Below are positions 1 through 9,390 of a DNA stretch of 64,000 nucleotides, piece after piece; position 1 is the first letter of the stretch, and each line of letters starts with the position of its first letter. The notes beneath the pieces are model-generated. The model was not told where the DNA came from and made no database searches. It saw only the letters and a program-made list of their open reading frames with translations. The stretch is taken from the NCBI GenBank assembly GCA_958295775.1, contig CATQHC010000002.1, positions 62,001 to 126,000 on the forward strand, in the 5' to 3' direction. The DNA is from Chloroflexota bacterium (GTDB lineage Bacteria > Chloroflexota > UBA11872 > VXOZ01). A program made the position numbers and the translations under genes.

Positions 1-93
1 GTAGCAGTAGCCATCGCTGCCATTCGAGCTGTAATGGCGGCCGATGAGGATGCGCAGCCGCAGTATGCGGCGGCGCCAATGAATTCTGCTTGA
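1..93 (+). CDS. 3' end of an unrecognised gene upstream of prfA (partial)
   Basis: An open frame runs from the window edge to a TGA at 91-93 and gives 30 residues ending in PMNSA. The visible part is alanine-rich, with an [10 protein letters not shown] stretch followed by an Asp/Glu/Gln-rich tail. It ends 16 bases before the ATG of prfA on the same strand, so it could be co-transcribed with it. Nothing identifies a family from 30 residues. The call rests on the open frame, the GC-rich codon choice and the short spacing. Confidence 0.4.
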   Translation, partial: VAVAIAAIRAVMAADEDAQPQYAAAPMNSA

Positions 94-109
94 GGACTTG
101 AGAGAGACC

Positions 110-1180
110 ATGATTGAAAAACTCGCCGAAATTGAAGCACGCTACCAGGAACTCAATCAGCTTATGGCTGAGAGCAGTGACAACATACCTCAATTGACTG
201 CGTATGCGAAGGAGCATGCGTCGCTGCAAGAGGTGGTGCTCCTTTACAACGATCTGCAGCGTGTAGAACGAGAGACAAAGGGGGCCGAAGAACTGCTGGC
301 GGAAGAGGATGATGCTGATCTGCTTGAGATGGCGCGCCTTGAGATTCAGCAGCTTGAACGTGAGAAAGAGTCGCTGCTCGAGCGCGTGCGGGCTGCCCTG
401 GTGCCCAAAGACCCAAATGACGACCGCAACGTGATCATGGAGATACGCGCCGGCACGGGCGGCGATGAAGCGGGGCTCTTTGCTGCGGACCTCTTCCGCA
501 TGTATAGCCTCTTCGCGGAAAAGCAGGGCTGGAAGACGGAATTCCTGTCATCCAGTCCGACCGGCATCGGTGGATATAAGGAAATCATCTATTTGGTCAA
601 AGGGCAAGGGGCCTTTAGTCGGCTGAAGTTTGAGGGCGGCGTGCACCGTGTGCAGCGCGTTCCCGTAACCGAGACAAGCGGCCGCATTCATACCTCGACC
701 GCCACGGTCGCAGTTCTGCCCGAAGCGCAGGAAATCGACGTCAGCATCAACGCGGAAGATCTTTCAATCGACGTCTATCGCGCCAGCGGCCACGGCGGCC
801 AAAGCGTGAATACTACCGACTCAGCCGTGCGCATTACCCACCTCCCGACCGGTCTGGTGGTCACGTGCCAGGATGAACGATCGCAGCAGCAGAACCGCAT
901 GCGGGCGCTCGCAGTCCTGCGGGCGCGCCTCCTCGAATTGGAGCAGCGCAAGCAGCGAGATAAAGAAACCGCCATGCGCCGCAGCCTGGTGGGAACGGGG
1001 GAGCGGAGTGAGAAAATTCGCACCTACAACTTTCCGCAGAATCGCCTGACCGACCATCGAATTGGTCTTACTGTGTACAGCTTGGACCAGATCATGGACG
1101 GTAACTTGGAGAGCACTGTGGATGCCCTTACGACCACGTACGAGTCGGAGCGCATGGCTACCGCCGGTGCGGGGACTTAG
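110..1180 (+). CDS. prfA: Peptide chain release factor 1
   Basis: This 356-residue protein ends translation at UAA and UAG codons. The GGQ motif that triggers peptidyl-tRNA hydrolysis is at residues 229-231. The codon-recognition tripeptide is PVT at 185-187; this PxT form is that of RF1, where RF2 has SPF, which settles the assignment. Length is normal for RF1. I chose the ATG at 110 ([10 protein letters not shown]), which matches the usual RF1 N-terminus; a TTG at 98 is in frame. The PrmC methylase that modifies the GGQ glutamine follows 109 bases downstream on the same strand, the usual bacterial arrangement. Confidence 0.97.
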   Translation: MIEKLAEIEARYQELNQLMAESSDNIPQLTAYAKEHASLQEVVLLYNDLQRVERETKGAEELLAEEDDADLLEMARLEIQQLEREKESLLERVRAALVPKDPNDDRNVIMEIRAGTGGDEAGLFAADLFRMYSLFAEKQGWKTEFLSSSPTGIGGYKEIIYLVKGQGAFSRLKFEGGVHRVQRVPVTETSGRIHTSTATVAVLPEAQEIDVSINAEDLSIDVYRASGHGGQSVNTTDSAVRITHLPTGLVVTCQDERSQQQNRMRALAVLRARLLELEQRKQRDKETAMRRSLVGTGERSEKIRTYNFPQNRLTDHRIGLTVYSLDQIMDGNLESTVDALTTTYESERMATAGAGT

Positions 1181-1289
1181 GGCTGCAGACAATTGTCGTG
1201 CGATTATTCTTTAGAGACTTGCATGACTTCCCCTGGCAATTACCTCCCTGCTGATCAACCCCTAATTCGACCCCGGGCATGGCGCAACC

Positions 1290-2234
1290 GTGTCAGCATC
1301 TGACGACAACCGGACGTCGCTCGACCCGCGAGAGGCGCTCCGCTGGGCCTCGCATCAGCTTGAGACAAGCGGCATTGACTCGCACGCCCGTGATGGGCGC
1401 ATTCTCCTGCGGCACGTGCTCGACTGCACCGAAGAGCAGTTGGCCGGAGGGAACGTCGCCCCGCTCTTGCCCGCACAGGTTGCCGCACTGCGCGGCCTGA
1501 TAAAGCGGCGTCGGCAGGGCGAACCTATCGCCTACATCGTTGGCAAGAAAGAGTTCATGGCGCTGGAGTTTGCCGTAGACCGGCGGGTGCTCATCCCGCG
1601 ACCCGAAACTGAGCTTCTTGTTGAAAAGGCGTTAGATCTCTTTGCTTGTGACGGCGAAGACGACCGCGTTCCGCAGGAATCGCCAAGGCTAAATGAGGTC
1701 TCGCGCCCGCTCATCGCCGACATCGGCACCGGCAGCGGTGCGATTGCCGTGAGTATTGCCAAGTACCTGCCGCATGCTATTGTCTACGCCACCGATATCG
1801 CGAGCGAAGCGCTGGCGGTAGCCCGCAAGAATGCCGCCGCCCACGGCGTGGCGGAAAGGCTCGTCCTGTTGCAGGGCAGCTACCTGCAGGCGCTGCCGCA
1901 AGCGGTTCACATGGTTGTCTGCAACCCGCCGTATATTCCGCAAGGTGAGATTCCCGGGCTTGACCGCGACGTGCGGGAGTTCGAGCCGCGCATCGCGCTT
2001 ACCGGCGGCAGCGACGGCCTGGATGCATATAGAAGGCTGTTTGCGGAGCTTCCGGCCTCCCTCCTCCCTGGCGGCATCGGGCTCTTTGAGATAGGATTTG
2101 ACATGGCCGCGCCCTTACGCAAGCTGGCTGCGCGGCGCCTGCCCGGCGCGCATTGTGAGGTGTTTCAAGACTTGGCCGGCTTTGATCGCATTCTGCAAGT
2201 GTCCCAAGTTGCGCCGACCGGCCGGAGCGAGTAG
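1290..2234 (+). CDS. prmC: Peptide chain release factor N5-glutamine methyltransferase
   Basis: This 314-residue SAM-dependent enzyme methylates the GGQ glutamine of release factors. An N-terminal helical domain (about 1-90) is followed by a Rossmann methyltransferase fold. The SAM loop is IGTGSGAIAV and the catalytic NPPY motif is at residues 212-215. The start is a GTG at 1290 (MSASDDNRTS); no in-frame ATG lies near it. An extra low-complexity segment of about 15 residues sits just before the SAM loop. It lies directly downstream of its substrate gene prfA, which supports PrmC over other N5-glutamine methylases such as PrmB. Confidence 0.95.
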   Translation: MSASDDNRTSLDPREALRWASHQLETSGIDSHARDGRILLRHVLDCTEEQLAGGNVAPLLPAQVAALRGLIKRRRQGEPIAYIVGKKEFMALEFAVDRRVLIPRPETELLVEKALDLFACDGEDDRVPQESPRLNEVSRPLIADIGTGSGAIAVSIAKYLPHAIVYATDIASEALAVARKNAAAHGVAERLVLLQGSYLQALPQAVHMVVCNPPYIPQGEIPGLDRDVREFEPRIALTGGSDGLDAYRRLFAELPASLLPGGIGLFEIGFDMAAPLRKLAARRLPGAHCEVFQDLAGFDRILQVSQVAPTGRSE

Positions 2235-2294
2235 AGAAACCTTGGCGGAGTTGAGAATGTGGATGGCAGTCTCGCCACACTAGGATAGACACAT

Positions 2295-3581
2295 ATGCGC
2301 ATTACCAACGTACGCGCAATCTGCACAGCGCCGGAAGGCATCGCCCTCGTCGTCGTCAAGATCGAGACCAGTTCTCCCGGTCTCTACGGGCTGGGCTGCG
2401 CCACGTTCACCCAGCGTCCTCTTACTGTCGTAACCGCGGTGGAGCAATACCTGCGACCTTTCCTTGTCGGCAAAGACCCTGCGGCAATCGAGGACATCTG
2501 GCAATCGGCGTACGTCAGTTCGTACTGGCGCAGCGGGCCGGTCCTGAACAACGCGCTGGCAGGTGTGGATGGTGCGTTATGGGATATCAAGGGCAAGTGC
2601 GCCAACTTGCCGCTCTATCAGCTCTTTGGCGGTAAGTGCCGCGACTACGCCGCGCTCTACGCCCACGCCGCCGGCGAGAACGTACACGAAGTGGAAGAAT
2701 CCGTACGCGCATACATGGAGCAAGGGTACGGCTATGTGCGGTGCCAAACGGCAGTGCCGGGCTTTGCCACGTATGGCGCCCGCCGAAACGTCACCAGGTG
2801 GCAGCGTTCAGCCCAGGGCGAACCCGGTGACGGCAACCGGGAACAGGCCGATCCAGAGCGGGATGCCGGTGAAGAAGCGCATAAGGCATTGGAGGGCGCC
2901 TGGGAGCCGATGCCGTACACGCGCCTCGTGCCGCGCCTCTTCGAGCACCTGCGCAACCAATTAGGCGATGGCGTGGAATTGCTCCACGACGTGCACGAAC
3001 GGATTCCGCCGGTGCAGGCGCTTGGCCTGGCGAAAGAACTTGAGCCCTACAATCTCTTCTTCTTGGAAGACCCGCTGGCGCCGGAGGACTGCGGGTACTT
3101 TCGCACCATGCGGCAGCAGACCACCACGCCCATCGCCATGGGCGAACTCTTCGTCAACCAAGCGGAGTATGTACCGTTGATCGAGGGACGGCTCATCGAT
3201 TTCATCCGGGTCCACGTCTCCGACATTGGCGGCATCTCAATGGCGCGCAAACTGGCGGCCTTCTGCGAGTTTTACGGAGTGCGCACCGCCTGGCATGGGC
3301 CCGGGGATGTCTCGCCTGTGGGTCACGCCGCCAATTTGCACCTCGATCTGGCCTGCTACAACTTTGGCGTCCAGGAGCAGCACGTCTTCAATCAAGCGGC
3401 GCAGGACGTGTTTCCCGGCACTCCCGAAATCCGCGACGGCGCGCTCTGGTCGAACGACCGTCCCGGATTGGGCGTGGAGTTGGATGAAGAATTGGCTGCT
3501 CGCTTCCCGATACCGGAAACGCCTTACGGCGGCGGCTGGCCGCCCATTCGCCGCGCAGACGGCACGGTAGTTCGCCCCTAG
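2295..3581 (+). CDS. Enolase-superfamily dehydratase, D-mannonate dehydratase (ManD/RspA) type
   Basis: This 428-residue protein belongs to the mannonate dehydratase branch of the enolase superfamily, Mg2+-dependent sugar-acid dehydratases. The conserved N-terminal capping domain carries SGPVLNNALAGVDGALWDIK. The barrel shows the family active site: HDVHER (His231, Asp232, His234), FLEDP (Glu258, Asp259), GELF (Glu284) and AWHGPGD (His334). Together these keep the metal ligands and the general acid/base residues. Many family members have low or no mannonate activity, so the substrate is uncertain. The middle section after the VRCQ motif is lower in similarity. The ATG at 2295 lies 60 bases after prmC; no sugar-acid operon surrounds it, so the pathway cannot be read from context. 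Confidence 0.85.
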   Translation: MRITNVRAICTAPEGIALVVVKIETSSPGLYGLGCATFTQRPLTVVTAVEQYLRPFLVGKDPAAIEDIWQSAYVSSYWRSGPVLNNALAGVDGALWDIKGKCANLPLYQLFGGKCRDYAALYAHAAGENVHEVEESVRAYMEQGYGYVRCQTAVPGFATYGARRNVTRWQRSAQGEPGDGNREQADPERDAGEEAHKALEGAWEPMPYTRLVPRLFEHLRNQLGDGVELLHDVHERIPPVQALGLAKELEPYNLFFLEDPLAPEDCGYFRTMRQQTTTPIAMGELFVNQAEYVPLIEGRLIDFIRVHVSDIGGISMARKLAAFCEFYGVRTAWHGPGDVSPVGHAANLHLDLACYNFGVQEQHVFNQAAQDVFPGTPEIRDGALWSNDRPGLGVELDEELAARFPIPETPYGGGWPPIRRADGTVVRP

Positions 3582-3798
3582 GCAGGCGGTGGCGCTTCGT
3601 GCACGACTGGGCAGTCAATCTTGAGGCTAGGCTGGGCTCAGGCGGGAGGTGCTCAGACATTGCGGGTCTCAAATTTCGCTTGATTTTCCGGTCACCCGGC
3701 TAGCCTGAGACAGAGATACCTTCACAGACCTTGCGCAATTGCCCATTTTCGGTGCAATGGGCTTGCGCACTACTCGCGGTGTTCGACCTCTTGCCTGC

Positions 3799-3804
3799 TA
3801 TAAT
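3799..3804 (+). promoter_or_regulatory. -10 box for the tRNA-Arg gene
   Basis: A perfect TATAAT lies 18 bases before the first base of the tRNA. I see no good -35 hexamer at 16-18 bases upstream, so only the -10 is claimed. Confidence 0.55.
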
Positions 3805-3821
3805 TAACAAGCAACCAGCTT

Positions 3822-3897
3822 GCGCCTGTAGCTCAGTGGACAGAGCATCGGTCTTCGGAACCGAGGGTCGGGGGTTCGAATCCCTCCAGGCGTACCA
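3822..3897 (+). tRNA. tRNA-Arg (anticodon TCG)
   Basis: The sequence folds into a full cloverleaf. The seven-pair acceptor stem joins GCGCCTG with CAGGCGT, with one G-T pair at the end. The anticodon stem TCGGT/ACCGA encloses the loop CTTCGGA, giving anticodon TCG, which reads CGA arginine codons. The T arm has the standard TTCGAAT loop. The discriminator base is A3894 and CCA is encoded at 3895-3897. It is the only tRNA gene I find in the window. Confidence 0.96.
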
Positions 3898-3920
3898 GCC
3901 GCTTTAGCAGTCTGATCCAT

Positions 3921-3940
3921 TCGGGGAGCCGTCTCCCCGA
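3921..3940 (+). terminator. Hairpin after tRNA-Arg
   Basis: A perfect 8-bp inverted repeat (TCGGGGAG, loop CCGT, CTCCCCGA) lies 23 bases after the tRNA CCA end. There is no T-run after it, so it could be a processing or weak termination structure rather than a standard rho-independent terminator. Confidence 0.45.
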
Positions 3941-3952
3941 AGCTCTCTTGGG

Positions 3953-4939
3953 ATGTCCCCAACGGCTAGCAATCCCCAATTCTCGTTGTCTCGGTTCAAA
4001 GGAGCGGATGTGAAGGGCCAGAGTGACGGGCCTGTAATTCGCGCGACGGGCATATCTAAGCAGTTTGGCGAGACCGTCGCAGTGGACGGAGTTTCTTTCG
4101 AGGTTAGCCGCGGCGAGACCTACGGCCTGCTCGGCCCGAACGGCGCGGGCAAGACCACCACCATGCGCATGGTAAGCGGCTTATCTCCTTTGACTGCAGG
4201 GGAACTGACTGTTGCAGGTATCGACGTGTCCCGGCAGGCGAGAGAAGTCCGCAACATCCTGGGTGTCGTTACCCAGGAGGACGGCCTCGATACTGATCTT
4301 GATGCCAAGAGTAACCTCACTACGTACGGCTTCATCGCCGGGCTTTCACGCAAGGAAGCCGAAAAGCGAGCGGACGCCGTGCTAATGTTCTTCGACTTGA
4401 CCGACAAGGCGGATGGGGAAATCGACTATCTTTCCGGTGGCATGAAGCGGCGTCTCGCGATAGCCAGGGCCTTCATGACGAACCCGCAAGTAATCGTGCT
4501 CGACGAGCCCACAACCGGCCTAGACCCGCAAGGCCGCAATCGCGTCTGGCAAGAGTTGGATACGATGAAGCAGGCAGGCGTGACTATTCTCATGTCCACG
4601 CATTACATGGATGAAGCCACGGCCTTGTGCGACCGGCTTGCCATTATGCACCACGGCAAGATCCTGGCTGAGGGCGCGCCGGACGAAGTTGTAAACAGGC
4701 ACGCGGGGCCGGAGGTGGCGCAGGTACGGGTGTCTAACGGCGTACGGCAAGACGTTGTGGGCTGGATCGAAGGCGCCGGATTCGACTATCGGGAAGCCGG
4801 CGCGATAATCACCGTAACATCCCGTAACGGCGAGCGTCCCGATCTCTCCGGCTTGGAAGGTGTACGCGTCTCCTACCGGTCTTCGAATCTCGAGGACGTT
4901 TTCTTGGCCATGGCGGGCAGGAAGCTGACGGACGAGTGA
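3953..4939 (+). CDS. ABC-2 type exporter, ATP-binding protein (DrrA/NodI-like)
   Basis: This 328-residue cytoplasmic ATPase powers the permease encoded next. Walker A GPNGAGKTTT starts at residue 61, the signature LSGGMKRR at about 160, Walker B is IVLDEP and the H-loop is in MSTHYMDEA. A C-terminal domain of about 80 residues, typical of the DrrA/CcmA class, follows. The first 25 residues are poorly conserved, and a GTG at 4010 could be the true start. Its stop overlaps the start of the permease. The substrate could be a drug, lipid or polysaccharide; the sequence does not say which. Confidence 0.9.
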   Translation: MSPTASNPQFSLSRFKGADVKGQSDGPVIRATGISKQFGETVAVDGVSFEVSRGETYGLLGPNGAGKTTTMRMVSGLSPLTAGELTVAGIDVSRQAREVRNILGVVTQEDGLDTDLDAKSNLTTYGFIAGLSRKEAEKRADAVLMFFDLTDKADGEIDYLSGGMKRRLAIARAFMTNPQVIVLDEPTTGLDPQGRNRVWQELDTMKQAGVTILMSTHYMDEATALCDRLAIMHHGKILAEGAPDEVVNRHAGPEVAQVRVSNGVRQDVVGWIEGAGFDYREAGAIITVTSRNGERPDLSGLEGVRVSYRSSNLEDVFLAMAGRKLTDE

Positions 4940-5727
4940 ACATCGCCGCTCCCAACACCTACCTCGCCGGTTTCAGGCTGCGCAGCATTACCGGGATTTG
5001 GTACCGGCACGCCCTGGTGCTCAGGCGCAACTTGCTTACATCCTTATCTTGGTATTTCGTAGAGCCATTCGTCATCCTCATGGCCATTGGCATCGGTGTT
5101 GGCACGCTGGTGGATAGTGTCGATGGGGTACCGTACGCAAAGTTCGTTACTCCCGGAGTCATCATTGGCTCTGCCATGTTCCATGCCATTTTCGAGTGCG
5201 CTTGGGGTGGATTCATGCGCATCCAAAAGGGTGTGTATGAAACAACGCTGACCGCACCGGTGAGCACGCGTGAGATTGCTATGGGCGACTTAGCCTGGTC
5301 CATGACCAGGGCGGTCCTCACGGCTGTGTGCATCGGGACGGTGGCGGCACTGTTTGGGTGGATTGACAACGTGTCCGGCGTGGGCGTCCTGCTGGCAGCG
5401 GCGCTGGTTGGCATGCAGTTTGGGGCGCTGGGCCTCATATTCGCCGCGCTCTCGCCAAATGTGCACATCCTCTCCCTGACGTTTACGGTGGTGGCGAGCC
5501 CCCTATACTTCTTCAGCGGCGCATTCTTCCCCATTTCCGTCATGCCGGACTGGGTGGAGCCGCTTGCGTGGGCCGCGCCCCTAACTCCCTCCGTGCATTT
5601 GGCACGGGGATTTGTGACCGGGGACTTGGGAATGTCGCACCTGTATTCCGCTCTCTACGTAGTCGCCCTAACCGCCGTGCTGTTCCCTATCGCCGCCAGC
5701 CTCTTGCGCAGACGTCTGGTCAAGTGA
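4936..5727 (+). CDS. ABC-2 type exporter, permease (DrrB/NodJ-like)
   Basis: This 263-residue membrane protein has about six hydrophobic segments spread over its length and belongs to the ABC2_membrane family. The first loop runs LTSLSWYFVEPFVIL, and the conserved segment near the C-terminus is LYFFSGAFFPISVMPDW, both typical of NodJ/DrrB permeases. The GTG start at 4936 overlaps the TGA of the ATPase gene by four bases, so the two are translationally coupled and form one exporter. The partner assignment is firm; the cargo is unknown. Confidence 0.88.
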   Translation: MNIAAPNTYLAGFRLRSITGIWYRHALVLRRNLLTSLSWYFVEPFVILMAIGIGVGTLVDSVDGVPYAKFVTPGVIIGSAMFHAIFECAWGGFMRIQKGVYETTLTAPVSTREIAMGDLAWSMTRAVLTAVCIGTVAALFGWIDNVSGVGVLLAAALVGMQFGALGLIFAALSPNVHILSLTFTVVASPLYFFSGAFFPISVMPDWVEPLAWAAPLTPSVHLARGFVTGDLGMSHLYSALYVVALTAVLFPIAASLLRRRLVK

Positions 5728-6069
5728 GCCGGGCCGCCTGCACTTGACTGAAGAATTGCCCTGCTCTGTGAGTGGAGAATACCTCGAGGCTATGCTCGCC
5801 GTAATGTGGGCAATGGGCTTGCCACGAGCTGCTTGCCAAGTATTCCGCTACTCGCCAACCAGACGCGGGCAACTGTAAGCGAAGCTACACAAGGTCCACC
5901 GTCAAGGTGCTACAGTGGAAATAATAGCGTACTGGACTGGTGTCAGGCCGGAGTGTGCGACAAAGCCTGTTGTGCGGCTAGGTTGATCTGCGTTCCAGCG
6001 CTGAGCCAGCGCGAACCGTTCCTAGAAAACACCGGCGTTTTCTTGTAACTCTTCCAAGGAGGAAGGACT
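5728..6069. other. Intergenic region before the peptide-binding lipoprotein gene
   Basis: No gene is supported in these 342 bases. A short hairpin, GAAAAC and GTTTTC around a six-base loop (6025-6042) followed by TTGT, lies shortly before the ribosome site AAGGAGGAAGG of the next gene. It may be a leader hairpin or a weak terminator. I see no clear sigma-70 promoter. Confidence 0.5.
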
Positions 6070-7992
6070 ATGCGACTCTTTCGGAAACCTGCGCCACAGA
6101 ACCGGCGCGCTACGCTAGCGCCGCAGGCCGGCGGCCTGTGGCGGGCAGGGCTGCAGCCGCATGCGATCGTTCTCGCCCTGCTGGGTCTCATGGCCGTGCT
6201 GGTCCTGTCCTCCTGCGGCGTATACACCACGGTTGAACCTACCTTACAGCCCGACCATGTCGAGCATGTCGACACTCACGACCATGAGACCGTCGTGGCC
6301 GAACTCAAGGAAAGTGCCAAGGGGTTTGCGTATGCAATCGGCAAGCACGGCGGACAGGCGACCTACTCTACCATCGGCGAACCGCTGACTTTCAACTTGG
6401 CGCTTGCCAATGACGCTTCGTCATCCGGCTATCTCAGCTATCTCTTCGAGGGCCTCACTGAGACCTCGTGGTTGACGAATGAGGTCGAACCGGCGCTGGC
6501 GGAGTCCTGGGAGCATTCCGAGGACGGCCTGACGTGGATCTTCCATTTGCGCAAAGACGTGACGTGGCACGACGGTGAGCCTTTCACGGCCAGTGACGTA
6601 GACTTCACTTTCAACCGCATCATCTATAACGACGAAATTCCCACCAGCGACCGTGCTGCTTTTACGTTTCGCTACATCGATGAGGAAACCGGCGCATGGA
6701 CTGAAGGCCGCATGACTGTGCGGGCGCTTGATGAGTACACAGTCGAGTTCGTGCTTCCTATTCCTTTTGCGCCGTTCCTCCGCTCCATGGGCGCGGCAAT
6801 CTATCCAAGGCACATCCTTGAATCATATGTGAATGACGGCACCTTTGAATCCGTATGGGACATCGAGACGGACCCGCGTGATGTCATTGGCACCGGGCCG
6901 TTCACCATCGAGCGTTACGACACCGAAGAGCGGCTGGTGCTGCGCCGCTACCCGAATTACTGGCTCAAAGACGCCGCGGGCAACAGCCTGCCGTACCTGG
7001 ATGCCATCGTCTATCACATTGTGGAGGACTTCGAGACCGAACTTGAGATGTTCAAGGACGGTGTAACGGACGTCCACGGTGTCTTGGGCGAAGAGTATGC
7101 ACACCTAAGGCCGTTTGAGGCGGAGGGCAACTTTACCATCTACCGTCGCGGCCCCGGGTTTGGGACTTCGTTCCTCACCTTCAACCTGAACCCCGGCGCC
7201 AACGCCGAGACCGGTGAACCCTACGTTGCGCCGGAAAAGCTGGCGTGGTTTCAGAATACGCAGTTTCGCCGGGCGATTGCCCACAGCGTCGACAAAGCCG
7301 CAATAGTTGCGGAGATCCAGCATGGGCTCGGCTACCCGCAGTGGTCGTCCGTCAGTCCGGCGGCCGGCGATTTCCACAATCCCGGCGTGCGCCGCTATCC
7401 CTACGATATCGCCGCGGCCAAGCAAATCCTGGATGAACTCGGCTGGGTGGATACCAACGGCGACGGCATCCGCGAGGACCAAGACGGCAACACCATCGAA
7501 TTCACTTTGGCGACGAACGGTGACAATAGCGTGCGCGCGGCGATATCTCAGCGCATTGCTGAAGGCTTGGTGGCAATCGGCATCAAGGCGAACTATGAGT
7601 CGGTAGAATTCGGCGAGCTTGTCGGCCAATTGACGGCTTCCTACGATTGGGAGGCCATCGTCATCGGCTTGACCGGCAGCACGGACCCGTATAGCGGCAT
7701 TGTCATCTGGCATAGCAGCGAGTCCCTGCACCTGTGGCACCCCAACCAGCCGGAACCCGCCACAGAGTGGGAAGCCGAGATCGATGATCTCTATATCCGG
7801 GCCGCCCAGGAACTCGACCACGCCAAGCGCGTGGAGCTCTACCACCAGGCCCAAGACATCATCGCCGAAAACCTCCCCCTTATCTACACCACCCAGTCCG
7901 AACGCCTCACCGCCTCCCGCAACGTGTTTGGGAATACAACCCCGACGCTCTACGGGCTGTGGGATATTCGGTATCTGTATCGGTTGGATTAG
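6070..7992 (+). CDS. Peptide ABC transporter substrate-binding lipoprotein (SBP_bac_5 family)
   Basis: This 640-residue solute receptor is of the DppA/OppA class (family 5). An unusually long n-region of about 33 residues precedes a hydrophobic core ending in the lipobox LSSC, with Cys49 as the lipidated residue. A histidine-rich stretch follows (His63, 66, 70, 72). The mature domain shows the family block LRKDVTWHDGEPFTASDVDF and the later FRRAIAHSVDK. A strong ribosome site (AAGGAGGAAGG) precedes the ATG. No permease or ATPase genes adjoin it, so it must use transporter parts encoded elsewhere. Peptide is the default ligand, but family 5 members also bind nickel, heme or sugars. Confidence 0.9.
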   Translation: MRLFRKPAPQNRRATLAPQAGGLWRAGLQPHAIVLALLGLMAVLVLSSCGVYTTVEPTLQPDHVEHVDTHDHETVVAELKESAKGFAYAIGKHGGQATYSTIGEPLTFNLALANDASSSGYLSYLFEGLTETSWLTNEVEPALAESWEHSEDGLTWIFHLRKDVTWHDGEPFTASDVDFTFNRIIYNDEIPTSDRAAFTFRYIDEETGAWTEGRMTVRALDEYTVEFVLPIPFAPFLRSMGAAIYPRHILESYVNDGTFESVWDIETDPRDVIGTGPFTIERYDTEERLVLRRYPNYWLKDAAGNSLPYLDAIVYHIVEDFETELEMFKDGVTDVHGVLGEEYAHLRPFEAEGNFTIYRRGPGFGTSFLTFNLNPGANAETGEPYVAPEKLAWFQNTQFRRAIAHSVDKAAIVAEIQHGLGYPQWSSVSPAAGDFHNPGVRRYPYDIAAAKQILDELGWVDTNGDGIREDQDGNTIEFTLATNGDNSVRAAISQRIAEGLVAIGIKANYESVEFGELVGQLTASYDWEAIVIGLTGSTDPYSGIVIWHSSESLHLWHPNQPEPATEWEAEIDDLYIRAAQELDHAKRVELYHQAQDIIAENLPLIYTTQSERLTASRNVFGNTTPTLYGLWDIRYLYRLD

Positions 7993-8162
7993 TGAGGGTC
8001 TTTTGACTGGTTGCCAAATTACGGAGCGACGCTGGCAAGTGAACTGTCAGTGTCGCTCCGATCTATGTCATTGCACATCGGGGCAAAAACAGCCAAAGAG
8101 ACTAGCGCTTTAGTTTCCGACAGGGCTGTTGCTACCTCCAGATGCACTTCCATGTCATGCCA

Positions 8163-8168
8163 TATAAT
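8163..8168 (+). promoter_or_regulatory. Candidate -10 box for the DUF4338-nurA-herA operon
   Basis: A perfect TATAAT lies 44 bases before the TTG start of the first gene of the operon. No convincing -35 box is seen at the standard spacing. It stands within the 219-base gap after the lipoprotein gene, which otherwise has no gene. Confidence 0.4.
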
Positions 8169-8211
8169 GGATGTAATTCAGCTAAAACAGAGCGCGAAAT
8201 GAGACTGGCAT

Positions 8212-9390
8212 TTGTCGGCTAACCCTGACATCACTGAGAAGAGTGACCCAGAACTCCTTAAGGCTCGCATTTTGGCGTCCCTTGAGAAGCAAGGTTTTGT
8301 GCTGAGGGATAACCAGTTCTACTTGCCCAGCGACTTGGATAAGGACACGATTAGATCCCTGCATTCTGAAGCAGTTTGCCATAAATTGAGTCAGCGCAGG
8401 AAAGGACTTATCAAGCATGAACCCTCACTATTGCAACGTTTTGCTTCTGGCAAAGACATTGAAATCAATAAAATGTACCCCAGGCTGGTCGAGGTTCATC
8501 CGAATTCAGATGATGAATTGTTATTCCGATATGCGAGTTTGCACTGGAGCATTCCGGTATCTTCGGGGTATGGGCGAAGATTGAGATTCCTCGTAGTGGA
8601 TCAAAACTCGGACAAGCTGATGGGCCTATTCGGACTAGGGGATCCCGTATTCAGTTTAAGGAACCGGGACCAGTGGATAGGTTGGGAAAAGGAAGGTCGA
8701 ATTGAGAGGCTTCACCACGTTGTAGATGCTTACGTGCTGGGAGCGGTTCCCCCGTATTCTTTCTTGCTAGGAGGCAAGCTCATTGCTTTGCTGGCCTCAA
8801 GCAATGAAGTGCGAGAGGCATTTAGGGTCAAGTATGAAGGAAGGGCATCCTTAATTCAGCAAAGAGAATTACCCGGGCAGATTGCTTTGGTTACAACAAC
8901 CTCTGCTCTGGGTAGGTCGTCGCTCTATAACCGTTTGAGATTCAATGATCGATTAGTGTTCAGGTCGGTAGGGTTCACTCGTGGATATGGTGAATTTCAC
9001 ATTTCCAACGGGATTTACGAGTCTATGGTGGAGTTTGCTAGAACAAATTCAAGAGCTACTGCTAAGCATGAATCATGGGGAAATGGATTCAGGAACAGAA
9101 GAGAGGTACTTCAAAAGGTGCTCACTGCATTGGGGTTGCCGCAGGAATGGCGGAATCATGGAATCAATCGAGAGATATTCGTCTCTCCGTTGGCGGAGAA
9201 TGCTCGCCAATTCCTAAGTGGTGGTGCCTCGAAGCTGGACTACTATGATCAACCTGTAAGCGAACTCTTCGGTTGGTATCGTGAAAGATGGCTGATGCCA
9301 CGTAGTCAACGTGAAAAAAGGCACATTGACTGGAGCCCTCAAGAGTTGCAGCTATGGTCAAACGGAGAAGGCAATGGACGAACAGTCTAG
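8212..9390 (+). CDS. DruA-like DUF4338 protein, candidate anti-phage component
   Basis: This 392-residue protein looks like a member of the DUF4338/DruA family, known from the Druantia phage-defence system. The recognisable core includes SLHWSIPVSSGYGRRLRFLV (from about residue 109), RDQWIGW (152-158) and the later TTTSALGRSSLYNRL (from 228). The molecular activity of the family is not known. The start must be a TTG at 8212, because a TGA is in frame at 8200 and the first in-frame ATG is 84 codons in. Codons are visibly AT-richer than in the flanking genes, suggesting transfer. Its 3' end overlaps the start of the nurA gene by 17 bases. None of the helicase partners of known Druantia types (DruE) is here; HerA takes that place. 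Confidence 0.75.
   Translation: MSANPDITEKSDPELLKARILASLEKQGFVLRDNQFYLPSDLDKDTIRSLHSEAVCHKLSQRRKGLIKHEPSLLQRFASGKDIEINKMYPRLVEVHPNSDDELLFRYASLHWSIPVSSGYGRRLRFLVVDQNSDKLMGLFGLGDPVFSLRNRDQWIGWEKEGRIERLHHVVDAYVLGAVPPYSFLLGGKLIALLASSNEVREAFRVKYEGRASLIQQRELPGQIALVTTTSALGRSSLYNRLRFNDRLVFRSVGFTRGYGEFHISNGIYESMVEFARTNSRATAKHESWGNGFRNRREVLQKVLTALGLPQEWRNHGINREIFVSPLAENARQFLSGGASKLDYYDQPVSELFGWYRERWLMPRSQREKRHIDWSPQELQLWSNGEGNGRTV

Noticed and set aside
7105-7854. 249-residue minus-strand frame inside the peptide-binding lipoprotein gene
   Set aside because: It is a shadow of the SBP gene; the sense frame has clear family motifs and a signal peptide.
8212-9390. A standard Druantia system
   Set aside because: No DruE or other known Druantia genes are present; only the DruA-like component.
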